Assembly (NCBI GenBank): GCA_028694215.1
Contig: JAQUTW010000024.1
Location: forward strand, 1 to 35,619
Length of the DNA stretch: 35,619 nucleotides
Origin: Paludibacteraceae bacterium
Lineage (GTDB): Bacteria > Bacteroidota > Bacteroidia > Bacteroidales > Paludibacteraceae
Reading direction: 5' to 3'
Part shown: positions 1-8,124 of the stretch, piece by piece
How the letters are laid out: the number at the start of each line of letters is the position of its first letter
Numbering within the stretch: the first letter of the stretch is position 1
Notes under the pieces: model-generated
The model's database searches: none
Told to the model about the DNA's origin: nothing
What the model saw: only the letters and a program-made list of their open reading frames with translations
Translations under genes and position numbers: made by a program

Positions 1-52
1 CACCAGATATGCTACCTCTTTTTGAATAGGGGGCTTACTTTTGAAAAATCCA

Positions 53-84
53 GTTCAGATTGCCAGTTAATAAGCAATCTGAAC
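53..84. terminator. Hairpin, probable terminator of a gene left of the window
   Basis: An 11-bp perfect stem (53-63 with 74-84, arm GTTCAGATTGC) encloses a 10-base loop. On the plus strand a T-rich stretch follows within about 25 bases; on the minus strand GGATTTTTC follows. It could end an incoming plus-strand gene, or back up the yqeY terminator at 135-168. Its direction cannot be decided from the window. Confidence 0.5.
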
Positions 85-134
85 CGAATTTATATGCTTT
101 TATTTTTTTACCGGACAGCAATAATAAACTATAA

Positions 135-168
135 ACTGCACAATACCTAAATGTAGGTATTGTGCAGT
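135..168 (-). terminator. Terminator of the dcw operon, after yqeY
   Basis: A perfect 15-bp stem (135-149 with 154-168) closes a 4-base AATG loop, 16 bases downstream of the yqeY stop codon. On the minus strand it is followed by a weak T-rich tract (TTTATAGTTTATTATT). The absence of any mismatch and the position right after the last gene suggest an intrinsic terminator. It may also work in the plus direction. Confidence 0.7.
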
Positions 169-184
169 AGATTTTAGCCTAACA

Positions 185-640
185 TCAGAGAGAGGCAAGT
201 AATTCTTTAATTGTAGTAGAAATAGCCTTTCCTTCGGCTTTTCCTGCTAATTGTTTGGAGGCAATTCCCATGACCTTACCCATGTCTTGTGGCGATTTTG
301 CTCCTATTTGCTCAATGATGCCTTTCAAAACTTTTTCTAATTCTGCTTTGCTCATTTGTGCAGGCAGATAACGTTCGTAGATGGTAACTTGCTCTAAATA
401 TTCGTTGGCCAAGTCAAGTCGGTTATTTTCTTTAAAAATAGCAGCGGTGTCTTTTCCTTGTTTTGCCATTTTTTGAATAATTTTTAAAGCGGCTTCATCG
501 GTCAATTCTCCATTACTTCCCTTGGCAGTTTTGGCTTCCAAAAATTCTTTTTTGATACCGCGTAATGCTTCAGTTTCTACATGATTGCGTGCTAACATCG
601 CTGTTTTGATATCGGCACTGATTTGATCAAAAATGTTCAT
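185..640 (-). CDS. yqeY: GatB/YqeY domain protein
   Basis: This 151-residue protein matches the stand-alone YqeY family of about 150 residues, related to the tRNA-binding tail domain of the amidotransferase subunit GatB. Its cellular role is not firmly known; a link to tRNA or tRNA-dependent amidation is inferred from the domain. Visible family features are the N-terminal helix starting MNIFDQISADIKTAM, the central YLPAQMS motif near residue 95 and a C-terminal segment rich in GK and KEL motifs. The start at 640 is chosen over an upstream in-frame ATG at 706, because the 22 extra residues would overlap ftsZ and do not resemble the family. It starts 10 bases after the ftsZ stop and is the last gene of the operon, followed by a strong hairpin. 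An ftsZ-yqeY arrangement is common in Bacteroidetes. Confidence 0.93.
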   Translation of the reverse strand: MNIFDQISADIKTAMLARNHVETEALRGIKKEFLEAKTAKGSNGELTDEAALKIIQKMAKQGKDTAAIFKENNRLDLANEYLEQVTIYERYLPAQMSKAELEKVLKGIIEQIGAKSPQDMGKVMGIASKQLAGKAEGKAISTTIKELLASL

Positions 641-650
641 GATTTTATAA

Positions 651-1853
651 TTATTTGCGTTTATATGCAGGAATATTTTCCATTTCTTTAAATAAATCGT
701 CATCATCCATATCGTCTAATACCATGTTTGGCTCGTCAGTTCCCGTTGGAGAGTAGAGTTGTTTCATCCACTTGGTTCTGGCATCTGTTTGGTGAGGTTG
801 CGGAATGGATACATTATTTTCCGATGGTTGCTTGTTGTTTTCTTCTTGTTCTTCCTCGTCCTCTTTTTGAACTTCTTCGGGTACAACATCACTGCTGAAT
901 CCTGTGGCAATAAGGGTTATTTTAACACCATCTCCCAAATCTTCGTCAAAGGTAACACCCCAAATCACTTCGATGTCTTCGCCCATCTGTTCCATAAATT
1001 CGTTGATTTCGGTAGTTTCTTCCATCAGAATTTTGTTGGTAGTAGAGCAATAAAGACTTAATAATATCTTTTTGGATTCGTGTATGTTGTGATTGTTGAG
1101 CAATGGAGAATTGAGAGCGTTTTCTATGGCGTGAGTGATACGTTTTTCTCCTTCTGCGTAGCCTGTATTCATCACAGCGACACCTCCATCTTTCATAATG
1201 GTATAAACATCGGCAAAGTCAACGTTGATATAGCCTTCAACGGTAATTATTTCAGCAATGCCTTTGGCTGCCTGAGTTAAAATGTCATCGGCTTTGGCAA
1301 AAGCATTGGAAAGTTCCAAATCGGGATAGACTTCGCGCAGTTTTTCGTTATTGATGATAAGAATAGCATCAACGTGTTTACTCATCTGCCGAACGCCCTC
1401 AAGGGCTTGCATGATTTTTCGTTTACCTTCAAAAGCAAACGGAATAGTTACAATTCCAACTGTCAGAATGCCTAATTTACTTGCAGCCTCGGCTATAACC
1501 GGTGCTGCTCCTGTGCCTGTACCACCACCCATTCCGGCAGTGATAAATGCCATTTTTGTATTGTCGTTTAATACTTCTTCTATTTGCGGAAGCGATTCAA
1601 TAGCAGCCTGTCGGGCAACTTCGGGATGACTGCCAGCACCCAGCCCTTCAGTAATATTTGCTCCTAACTGTATTTGAATAGGAACAGGTGACTTTTTGAG
1701 GGCTTGATCGTCTGTGTTACAAACTACGAACGATACGTCTGTGATTCCTTGACGGAACATGTAATTGACGGCATTGCTGCCTCCTCCTCCCACACCAATG
1801 ACTTTGATAATGGAAGTGTTGACGGTCGGCATTTCAAAATTGACTAGACCCAT
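651..1853 (-). CDS. ftsZ: Cell division GTPase FtsZ
   Basis: FtsZ is the tubulin-like GTPase that forms the Z-ring under the cytoplasmic membrane at the division site. The 400-residue protein shows the nucleotide-binding GVGGGGSNAVN (about 20-30), the tubulin signature GGGTGTG (109-115) and the NVDFADV catalytic T7 loop (210-216). A variable acidic linker follows (about 330-385, rich in E, Q, N and D). The protein ends in the peptide NIPAYKRK, which matches the conserved FtsZ tail that binds FtsA and other partners. The start at 1853 (MGLVNFEMPT) fits other Bacteroidales FtsZ proteins; an internal Met at residue 8 is possible. It lies 19 bases after ftsA. No Shine-Dalgarno sequence is seen, as is usual for this phylum. 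Confidence 0.99.
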   Translation of the reverse strand: MGLVNFEMPTVNTSIIKVIGVGGGGSNAVNYMFRQGITDVSFVVCNTDDQALKKSPVPIQIQLGANITEGLGAGSHPEVARQAAIESLPQIEEVLNDNTKMAFITAGMGGGTGTGAAPVIAEAASKLGILTVGIVTIPFAFEGKRKIMQALEGVRQMSKHVDAILIINNEKLREVYPDLELSNAFAKADDILTQAAKGIAEIITVEGYINVDFADVYTIMKDGGVAVMNTGYAEGEKRITHAIENALNSPLLNNHNIHESKKILLSLYCSTTNKILMEETTEINEFMEQMGEDIEVIWGVTFDEDLGDGVKITLIATGFSSDVVPEEVQKEDEEEQEENNKQPSENNVSIPQPHQTDARTKWMKQLYSPTGTDEPNMVLDDMDDDDLFKEMENIPAYKRK

Positions 1854-1872
1854 TGTGTTAATTATTTGAGTG

Positions 1873-3141
1873 TTATTTTGTTTCTTCTATTCGCGATTCA
1901 TCACCGAACATATTAACCATTTCTTCTCCGAAACGTTTAAAAATGGATTTACGCGGGAGTTTTGGTTTTTGTGAGCGGTTTTCTTTGCTGCTCGTGCAAT
2001 CTGACGTACCATAGAGCAAAAGTCCTATTAATGAGGCATGTTCCGGTATGTCGTATTTTTCCGATTCTTTTTCCAAAATGTTGGTGTAGGCACCCTGTCG
2101 TACGTTCATTCCTAAAACTTCAGTAGTCAGTGTATCAAGACCGGATAATTGTGAAGTACCTCCTGTAATAACAATGCCGGCACCTAATTGATCGGCATCA
2201 TAACCGGATTTTTTAATTTGTTCGCGTATTAAATTAAGAATTTCACGCAAACGTGCTTCTATAATTGTTGCCATTTCTTTACTACTTACAATTTGTGGAT
2301 CTATGCCTTCAATATTTGAAGGTACTTGTATTTTTATATTTTTCTTAATCTCGGATTCTTTAGCATTGCCTTTCAAAACTTTTAGTTTTTCGGCATCACA
2401 TTCTCGTATTTTCAAACTTTTTAAGTCGTTAGTGATATGTTTCCCTCCAAACGGAATAACGGCAAAATCTCTCAAATAGCCATCTTTAAAAATAGAGAGT
2501 GAAGTAGTTCCTGCTCCAAAATCCAACAAAATACAGCCCAATTCTTTTTCTGTTTCCGATAATAATCCTAAGGAAGAGGCTACCGGGGTAATAATTTTTT
2601 CTTCTGCCACATATCCTGAACGTTCTACACACTTTGTGATATTATCTAAGACTTCCGTTTTACCAATGGTGATTACATAATTACCAATTAGTTGACTGCC
2701 TATACTGTTGATAGGATCTTTAATTGGCTCCATATCAAGTTGGTACTCTTGTGGATAGACATTAAGAATGTGCCGATTACTAATCTCTGTTTGACTGACA
2801 TTTTCCTGCATTTTGTCCAAAATAGTTTGGTCTATTTCGTTTGCAGGGTTTATGGCGTTGGTAATAGAGGCCTTACAAGTGCGTAAAGAACGGGCATTAA
2901 GACTAATATAAAATTTGGAAATTTGTTTTTGAATACGATTCTCCAATAATTTTAAAAGCATATTGAGTTTGCCTGATACGTCGGCAGGTTTGATAATTAG
3001 TCCGCTATGGATACTGTCAGCGGGTGTTGGAGCGGATTCCATTCCCAATATTTTGAGTGTCCCGTCAGCATTTTTTTCTCCTGCCATAACGGCAATTTTG
3101 GAAGTGCCAAAATCTACTGCAACAATAATTTTTGGATTCAT
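1873..3141 (-). CDS. ftsA: Cell division protein FtsA
   Basis: FtsA is an actin-fold ATPase that tethers FtsZ to the membrane and signals to the septal synthase. The 422-residue protein has the phosphate-1 motif VDFGTSKIAV near residue 9, the phosphate-2 motif LLDFGAGTTSLSIF in the middle and the adenosine motif IVITGGTSQLSGL near the end of the core. The tail has a basic stretch and an amphipathic segment, IFKRFGEEMVNMFGDE, which is the expected membrane-targeting helix. It sits between ftsQ (13 bases upstream) and ftsZ (19 bases downstream), the classical order. The start at ATG 3141 puts the first beta strand (KIIVAVDFG) right after the initiator. Confidence 0.98.
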   Translation of the reverse strand: MNPKIIVAVDFGTSKIAVMAGEKNADGTLKILGMESAPTPADSIHSGLIIKPADVSGKLNMLLKLLENRIQKQISKFYISLNARSLRTCKASITNAINPANEIDQTILDKMQENVSQTEISNRHILNVYPQEYQLDMEPIKDPINSIGSQLIGNYVITIGKTEVLDNITKCVERSGYVAEEKIITPVASSLGLLSETEKELGCILLDFGAGTTSLSIFKDGYLRDFAVIPFGGKHITNDLKSLKIRECDAEKLKVLKGNAKESEIKKNIKIQVPSNIEGIDPQIVSSKEMATIIEARLREILNLIREQIKKSGYDADQLGAGIVITGGTSQLSGLDTLTTEVLGMNVRQGAYTNILEKESEKYDIPEHASLIGLLLYGTSDCTSSKENRSQKPKLPRKSIFKRFGEEMVNMFGDESRIEETK

Positions 3142-3154
3142 AAGGTAAATGGTG

Positions 3155-3898
3155 TTATTTTTGTTTTTTTCTACAAACGACCTGATCTTTATATTTAAGG
3201 CTGATGCTTGTGTAATGATTCCACCCTGTTTCGTTCAGCCCTTTTTCGTAAAAGGTTTTCAGGCGTTCCAATTTTTCTTTGTAATTATCAAGAGTACCTA
3301 AAAAAATAATATGTTGCCCGATTCGCGGAACCAGTTCTATTTCTAAAGCGGGGCATATATTGATTTGTTCGATTTGTGAACTTAAAAATTTATCGTTTTG
3401 CAAAAATACAATAAAATCGAATAACTTGTCTTTTATAAATTTCTGATTAACATTTCCTGTTACAACAGGTACGTAGGCGGAGTAGTAAACCGAAGTTGGC
3501 ATCATTTTGCGGTCGATATCTATATAGTAACTTTGTTCGCCGGATATAATCTTAAAAACGGGTTCACGTTGTGTAATATCTACTTTGAGATTTCCGTTTT
3601 GTATTTTGTAACAAGCGGCAGTTTTTACCATAGGGTGATTTAAAACGATTTCCTCAACTTTGGCTAAATCAATATTGGTAATTTTTTCGCCTGTAATGTG
3701 TCGAAAGTTGGAGTTGATGAGTTGTGTAATCTCTTTTGGTGACACAAACTGCTTTTTGTCGGCATCTAAAATTTCTACCTGAATGCCTTTGCATATTGTT
3801 TCATCACGTGATGGAATGAGAAAAAACAGCGCAAAAATCAGGTAACCTGTAAGTAAAGTTACGCCTGTGCTGATCAATATGATTTTCCAAATCTTCAT
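3155..3898 (-). CDS. ftsQ: Cell division protein FtsQ/DivIB
   Basis: FtsQ is a bitopic membrane protein that recruits and controls FtsL, FtsB and the FtsWI synthase. From the ATG at 3898 the protein has 247 residues: a short cytoplasmic start (MKIWK), one membrane helix (about 5-27) and a periplasmic part. The POTRA-like region (about 37-110) contains ISPKEI-type helices and the motif IDLAKVEEIVLNHPMVKTA, typical of DivIB, and a beta domain follows. An upstream in-frame start at 3976 would add 26 residues that overlap murC and precede the membrane helix, so it is rejected. The sequence family is weakly conserved; identification rests on topology, the POTRA-type sequence and its place between murC and ftsA. 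Confidence 0.93.
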   Translation of the reverse strand: MKIWKIILISTGVTLLTGYLIFALFFLIPSRDETICKGIQVEILDADKKQFVSPKEITQLINSNFRHITGEKITNIDLAKVEEIVLNHPMVKTAACYKIQNGNLKVDITQREPVFKIISGEQSYYIDIDRKMMPTSVYYSAYVPVVTGNVNQKFIKDKLFDFIVFLQNDKFLSSQIEQINICPALEIELVPRIGQHIIFLGTLDNYKEKLERLKTFYEKGLNETGWNHYTSISLKYKDQVVCRKKQK

Positions 3899-3911
3899 GT
3901 CGAAAAATAAT

Positions 3912-5279
3912 TCAACTTTTTGTTTGCAATTCTGCCACAATTTTTGGCAAATAGGTATCAATATCGCCGGCACCAAGAGTTAACAGCACATCAAATTGTT
4001 CCTTTTTCAGAATTTCGATAAGTTCAGCCTTCGTAGTTAAACACTTGGGGCATGTAATTTCATCGTAAATGGTTTTTGATGAAATCCCGGCAATCGGTTG
4101 CTCACGTGCCGGATAAATTTCAACTAAAACAGCTTCGTCAAGGTGCGAAAGTGCAGCTGCAAATTCTTTGTAAAAATCGCGTGTGCGCGTGTACAAATGC
4201 GGTTGGAATACGCCTAACACTTTTTTGTCGGCATAGAGTGCTTTCACCGATTTAATGCTGGCTTCCAATTCGGCAGGGTGGTGCGCGTAGTCGTCAATGA
4301 TGGTTAGCTTGTCGCTTTTCAGCCACGTTTCAAACCGACGGCGAATGCCCGAATATGACGCCATACCGCTGCGTAGCTCATTTGCTGTTACGCCGTTGAG
4401 CCATGCCAATGCCATAGCAGCCACGCTGTTTTCTACATTTATCAAAACAGGCACTCCCAATTTGATATTGGTTACCGTTTCGCTTGGTGTGACAAAATCG
4501 AAAATAATGGTTCCGTTTCCGATGCGGATATTTTTGGCGTAAAAATCTGCTTTTTCAGTTCCCGAATAGGTATAAAGTTTCACGTTGTTTTGCAAACGAG
4601 GTTTGAGTGCAATGCCTTTTTTTATAATCAGACATCCGTTTGGCTGAATGAGCGATGTGAAATGTGCAAAACTTTCCAAATAGGCTTCGTATGTGCCGTA
4701 AATATCCAAATGGTCGGCATCTACAGCCGTTACCACCGCCATGTAAGGCGTGAGATGATGAAACGAGCGGTCGAATTCGTCCGCCTCAATCACCACCAAA
4801 TCGCTCTTGTCGGAAAGCAGAAGATTGCTCGTATAGTTTTTGGATATGCCACCCAAAAAAGCGTTGCAATCCACATGACTCTGTTTGAGCAAATGTGCTG
4901 TCATAGTTGAGGTGGTAGTTTTGCCGTGTGTACCGGCCACACAAAGTCCGCGTTCGATGCGTGTAATTTCGCCTAAAACTTGTGCCCGCTTTTCAATGGT
5001 AAAATTTCTTTCTTTGAAATAGACAAACTCCGAATGTTCGGCAGGAATAGCAGGCGTATAAATTACCAATGTATCTTGCGATTTTTTAAAGCTATCGGCT
5101 ATTTCGGATACGTTATCATCATAATGAATAGCGATGCCTTCGGCTTCCAATTCTTCGCAGAGCTTACTGCGTGTGCGGTCGTAACCGGCTACATTAAAGC
5201 CTTTTGCATTAAAGTAACGTGCAATGGCACTCATACCAATGCCACCGATTCCGAGAAAATAAAAATTTTTATAGGTCAT
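3912..5279 (-). CDS. murC: UDP-N-acetylmuramate--L-alanine ligase MurC
   Basis: MurC is a cytoplasmic ATP-dependent ligase that adds L-alanine to UDP-MurNAc, the first peptide step. From ATG 5279 it has 455 residues. The UMP-binding N-terminal loop FLGIGGIGMSA (about 8-18) is specific to MurC and MPL proteins; the ATP P-loop GTHGKTTT is at 116-123; the ligase motif DDYAHHPAE in the last third is also MurC-like. The Rossmann loop should start very close to the N-terminus, so 5279 (MTYKNFYF) is preferred over 5306. With this start it overlaps the end of the preceding membrane-protein gene by 11 bases. It is 13 bases from ftsQ. Confidence 0.98.
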   Translation of the reverse strand: MTYKNFYFLGIGGIGMSAIARYFNAKGFNVAGYDRTRSKLCEELEAEGIAIHYDDNVSEIADSFKKSQDTLVIYTPAIPAEHSEFVYFKERNFTIEKRAQVLGEITRIERGLCVAGTHGKTTTSTMTAHLLKQSHVDCNAFLGGISKNYTSNLLLSDKSDLVVIEADEFDRSFHHLTPYMAVVTAVDADHLDIYGTYEAYLESFAHFTSLIQPNGCLIIKKGIALKPRLQNNVKLYTYSGTEKADFYAKNIRIGNGTIIFDFVTPSETVTNIKLGVPVLINVENSVAAMALAWLNGVTANELRSGMASYSGIRRRFETWLKSDKLTIIDDYAHHPAELEASIKSVKALYADKKVLGVFQPHLYTRTRDFYKEFAAALSHLDEAVLVEIYPAREQPIAGISSKTIYDEITCPKCLTTKAELIEILKKEQFDVLLTLGAGDIDTYLPKIVAELQTKS

Positions 5280-5724
5280 TTTTGTTTTGAGATTTTTTAA
5301 GACCAAATTTATACCATTTTATGCGTTTAATAGTATGCCAAATCATAATGGCAATAGTTATAAAACCTATTTTTCCGTGAATGCCGACAATGCCGGTGTG
5401 ACCTATCCGGAAATAGGTAATTGTAGCAGCAATGCCGGTAAACAATGTTACGAGACTTAGCCAAAACAGCCATTGTGTTGACGGCTTCTGATGTTTGATT
5501 TTGGCAAACCACTGCCCTATTTTTCCACAGTTGGCAAAAAGATGTATGCCAATGAATAAAAACATGGGCAGACAAACAATCAAATGCAAAACTGTCAACA
5601 TATTGTTACTAATAAAAGCCAAATCAGTACCACGCAAAAACTCCTGTAAAATAGAACTTACTAACGCTGGGAAAAGCAAGGCTAATAGCAATACATTGAT
5701 TTTATAGAGAGCTTTTCTTTTCAT
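5269..5724 (-). CDS. Small 4-TM membrane protein, putative cytochrome-b-like (DUF4405-like)
   Basis: This 151-residue protein has a basic N-terminus and four predicted membrane helices (about 8-28, 40-64, 84-106 and 113-134), then a Lys-rich tail. Helix 2 carries His47 and His61 and helix 4 carries His116 and His130. Both pairs are spaced 14 residues, the spacing used for two stacked b-hemes in cytochrome-b-type four-helix bundles. His109 is also near helix 4. The pattern GIHGKIG...WHTIKRIKW resembles DUF4405 (flavinylation-associated cytochrome) proteins; this assignment comes from memory of the family and was not searched. It lies 6 bases from murG and overlaps murC by 11 bases, so it should be co-transcribed with cell-wall genes. 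Function there is unknown; redox activity is inference. Confidence 0.7.
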   Translation of the reverse strand: MKRKALYKINVLLLALLFPALVSSILQEFLRGTDLAFISNNMLTVLHLIVCLPMFLFIGIHLFANCGKIGQWFAKIKHQKPSTQWLFWLSLVTLFTGIAATITYFRIGHTGIVGIHGKIGFITIAIMIWHTIKRIKWYKFGLKKSQNKNDL

Positions 5725-5730
5725 TATTCA

Positions 5731-6831
5731 TTATTTTGCCAATTTTATCACTTCTTCGGCAATGCGTTTGGCGGAATCGCGTTGTGCTAATTTTAAAATA
5801 TTGCCTGATAAATCGGTTAATTTTTGGCTGTCGTTTATTAAAGCTAAGGATTTTGTTATCAATTCGTTTTGTGCATCAATATCCTTAACCAAGACTGCTG
5901 CGCTTTTGTTGACCAACGCCATGGCATTGTGTGTTTGGTGGTCTTCAGCCACATTGGGCGATGGTACTAAAATTGTTGGTTTGCCCAGCAGACAAAGTTC
6001 TGAAATAGAACTTGCGCCGGCACGCGAAATGACTAAGTCGGCCATGGCATAAGCCAAATCCATGCGGCTCACAAATTCGGTAACAATGATTTGCCGATTT
6101 TTAGCAAAGGGTTCAAATGCTTTTTGACAATCGGCAATGTAATTTTTGCCCGTTTGCCACAACACTTGTACGCCACTCTTGCTCAATTCGTCTAAATGTG
6201 CTATCACACTTTGATTGATTGTGCGTGCTCCCAAACTGCCACCTACAATCAAGAGCGTCTTTTTGTCGGCCGAGAATCCAAATGCCTCGTATGCAGTTGC
6301 TTTGTCGCCTTGCGTCAAATTTTGACGTACGGGATTGCCGGTCAAAATGATTTTTTCAGACGGGAAAAAACGTTCCATACCTTCGTATGCCACACAAATT
6401 TTTTGTGCGCCGTTTGCCAAGAGTTTATTGGTTACGCCTGCAAATCCATTTTGTTCTTGCAGTAATGTAGGTATGCCCATTTTGTGAGCTACTTTTAGTG
6501 CAGCACCACTTGCGTAACCGCCTACACCAACAGCCACATCGGGTTTGAAACTGCGAATGATTTGGCGCACTTGGCACATACTTTTTTGCAAATTCCACAG
6601 CACAGAAATATTCTTAAGCATATTTTTGCGTTCAAAACCTTGTACCGGTAAGCCCACGATATTGTAGCCTGCAGCTGGCACACGTTCCATTTCCATACGT
6701 CCCAATGCTCCTACAAAAAGGATCTCGCAATCAGGTTGCAGCTCGCGTAAGGCGTTAGCAATGCTTACGGCAGGGAAAATATGCCCGCCTGTGCCTCCGC
6801 CGCTTATGAGATATTTGGAATGGGTTGTCAT
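5731..6831 (-). CDS. murG: UDP-GlcNAc:lipid I GlcNAc transferase MurG
   Basis: MurG is a peripheral membrane GT-B glycosyltransferase that adds GlcNAc to lipid I to make lipid II on the inner face of the membrane. The 366-residue protein starts with the first G-loop SGGGTGGHIFPA (10-21) and has a second glycine loop, VVGGSLGARTIN, in the middle. The donor-binding ISRAGASSISELCLLGKPTILVPSP segment (key residues R, A, E) lies in the last third. Length and motifs are typical. Its ATG overlaps the ftsW stop in an ATGA arrangement, so translation is probably coupled. The next gene is not murC but a small membrane protein. Confidence 0.98.
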   Translation of the reverse strand: MTTHSKYLISGGGTGGHIFPAVSIANALRELQPDCEILFVGALGRMEMERVPAAGYNIVGLPVQGFERKNMLKNISVLWNLQKSMCQVRQIIRSFKPDVAVGVGGYASGAALKVAHKMGIPTLLQEQNGFAGVTNKLLANGAQKICVAYEGMERFFPSEKIILTGNPVRQNLTQGDKATAYEAFGFSADKKTLLIVGGSLGARTINQSVIAHLDELSKSGVQVLWQTGKNYIADCQKAFEPFAKNRQIIVTEFVSRMDLAYAMADLVISRAGASSISELCLLGKPTILVPSPNVAEDHQTHNAMALVNKSAAVLVKDIDAQNELITKSLALINDSQKLTDLSGNILKLAQRDSAKRIAEEVIKLAK

Positions 6832-8117
6832 AATTGTTCTACAATTTGTTGTGCACTATTTTCATTATTTGCTTCTTCGTTATTGCTTATATCTTGATTG
6901 GCAGTAAGCTTTTCTTGTTGATTGTTTTGTGTACGCGAAATGCCCAAAATGACTCCAAAATAGATACTGTTGACCAAAATAGAAGTTCCTCCTCGACTGA
7001 TTAAGGGCAATGGCTGTCCCGTAACAGGTCCTAATCCTACTGCCACTCCAATATGTATAAATGCCTGTATAACAATCATTAATGATAATCCGGTTACCAA
7101 AATGGCAGGATAAACCGTGTCACTTTTGTAGGCAATTTTACCGGAGCGGAAGAGCAATACCAAGTAAAGAAAAATGACCACAATGCCGCCTATCATGCCC
7201 AATTCTTCTACAATAATGGCAAAAATAAAATCGTTGGAAGCTTCCGGTAAACGATTTCTTTGTACGCTGTTGCCCGGCATTACACCTATGATGCCACCTT
7301 TGGCAATAGCTATTTGTGAGTGTTGTATTTGCCGATTGTCGTCGGTAATAATAAATTTTTGAGTATTGCTATCGCTTTTTTTTGCAAATTCGGAGATACG
7401 TTTATCCCAAACATAAACACGTTTGAATGTGTGTAAATATTTCCCGTAAATGCCGCTTTGTTGTTGCATGTATTCTTCTGCAAACTGTTCTTGTGGTACA
7501 AATTTTACCGATAAAAAAATCAGTATGACAGTACCTATAATGATTCCCATAAAAATCATTATTCGTTTAATCGAAATACTTCCAATGAACATCATCAGTA
7601 GAACTACGGCAAACAGAATTACGGCGGTCGATAAGTTTTCGGTCATAATGAGCCCGCAAGTGATACAGATAGCAAGTGCCAACCATCCGAAGTATTTTCT
7701 TTGAAATTCCGGATTTTGTGCACGGTCTATCCAATCGGCAACTACAATAATCAGTGATAATTTGGCAATTTCCGAAGGTTGAAATTGACGTCCTCCCAAT
7801 TCTAACCAACGGGCAGCACCATCGTCGGCAGTCAAGCCTTTAAACGAAGTATAAATCAACAAGCAGAAAGACAAAGTTAAGCCCAAATACCCACATAATT
7901 TAATGGTTTTGGAATCCACCATGTGAACAATAACGAGCAACACAAAACCAAAACCTAAGTGAATGGCATGTTGCAGAATTTTTGTCATAATGCCTTCTTT
8001 GGGGACAAACTGGCTGGAAGCACTGAACATTTCTACAATAGAAATGAGTGCTAATGCAAAATAGACCATCCAAATGGCATAGTCGCCTTTCAAATATCGT
8101 TTTAAAAAGTTATCCAC
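6828..8117 (-). CDS. ftsW: Septal peptidoglycan glycosyltransferase FtsW
   Basis: FtsW is a SEDS-family polytopic glycosyltransferase that polymerises lipid II at the septum together with the transpeptidase FtsI. The 429-residue protein starts with a short cytoplasmic end and a helix (YAIWMVYFALALISIV). It has about ten hydrophobic segments, a large loop around residues 220-270 and the SEDS signature PLISRGGTSILVNS in the C-terminal third. The tail after the last helix is Asn/Gln/Glu-rich and probably cytoplasmic. Within the dcw cluster, and with FtsI encoded in the same operon, it is FtsW rather than RodA. It follows murD by 7 bases and overlaps murG by 4 bases. Confidence 0.97.
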   Translation of the reverse strand: MDNFLKRYLKGDYAIWMVYFALALISIVEMFSASSQFVPKEGIMTKILQHAIHLGFGFVLLVIVHMVDSKTIKLCGYLGLTLSFCLLIYTSFKGLTADDGAARWLELGGRQFQPSEIAKLSLIIVVADWIDRAQNPEFQRKYFGWLALAICITCGLIMTENLSTAVILFAVVLLMMFIGSISIKRIMIFMGIIIGTVILIFLSVKFVPQEQFAEEYMQQQSGIYGKYLHTFKRVYVWDKRISEFAKKSDSNTQKFIITDDNRQIQHSQIAIAKGGIIGVMPGNSVQRNRLPEASNDFIFAIIVEELGMIGGIVVIFLYLVLLFRSGKIAYKSDTVYPAILVTGLSLMIVIQAFIHIGVAVGLGPVTGQPLPLISRGGTSILVNSIYFGVILGISRTQNNQQEKLTANQDISNNEEANNENSAQQIVEQL

Positions 8118-8124
8118 AAGTTTT

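Noticed and set aside
2-25. Seven codons (TRYATSF) and a stop on the plus strand at the left edge, with an aromatic last residue like an outer-membrane protein
   Set aside because: Too short to call a gene end, and another plus frame stays open to position 150. Only the hairpin after it supports the idea.
641-706. A 22-residue upstream extension of the YqeY protein
   Set aside because: It lies inside the ftsZ end and has no family similarity; ATG 640 gives the normal length.
5280-5306. A nine-residue upstream extension of MurC
   Set aside because: It would lengthen the overlap with the preceding gene, and the Rossmann glycine loop is already right at the N-terminus from 5279.
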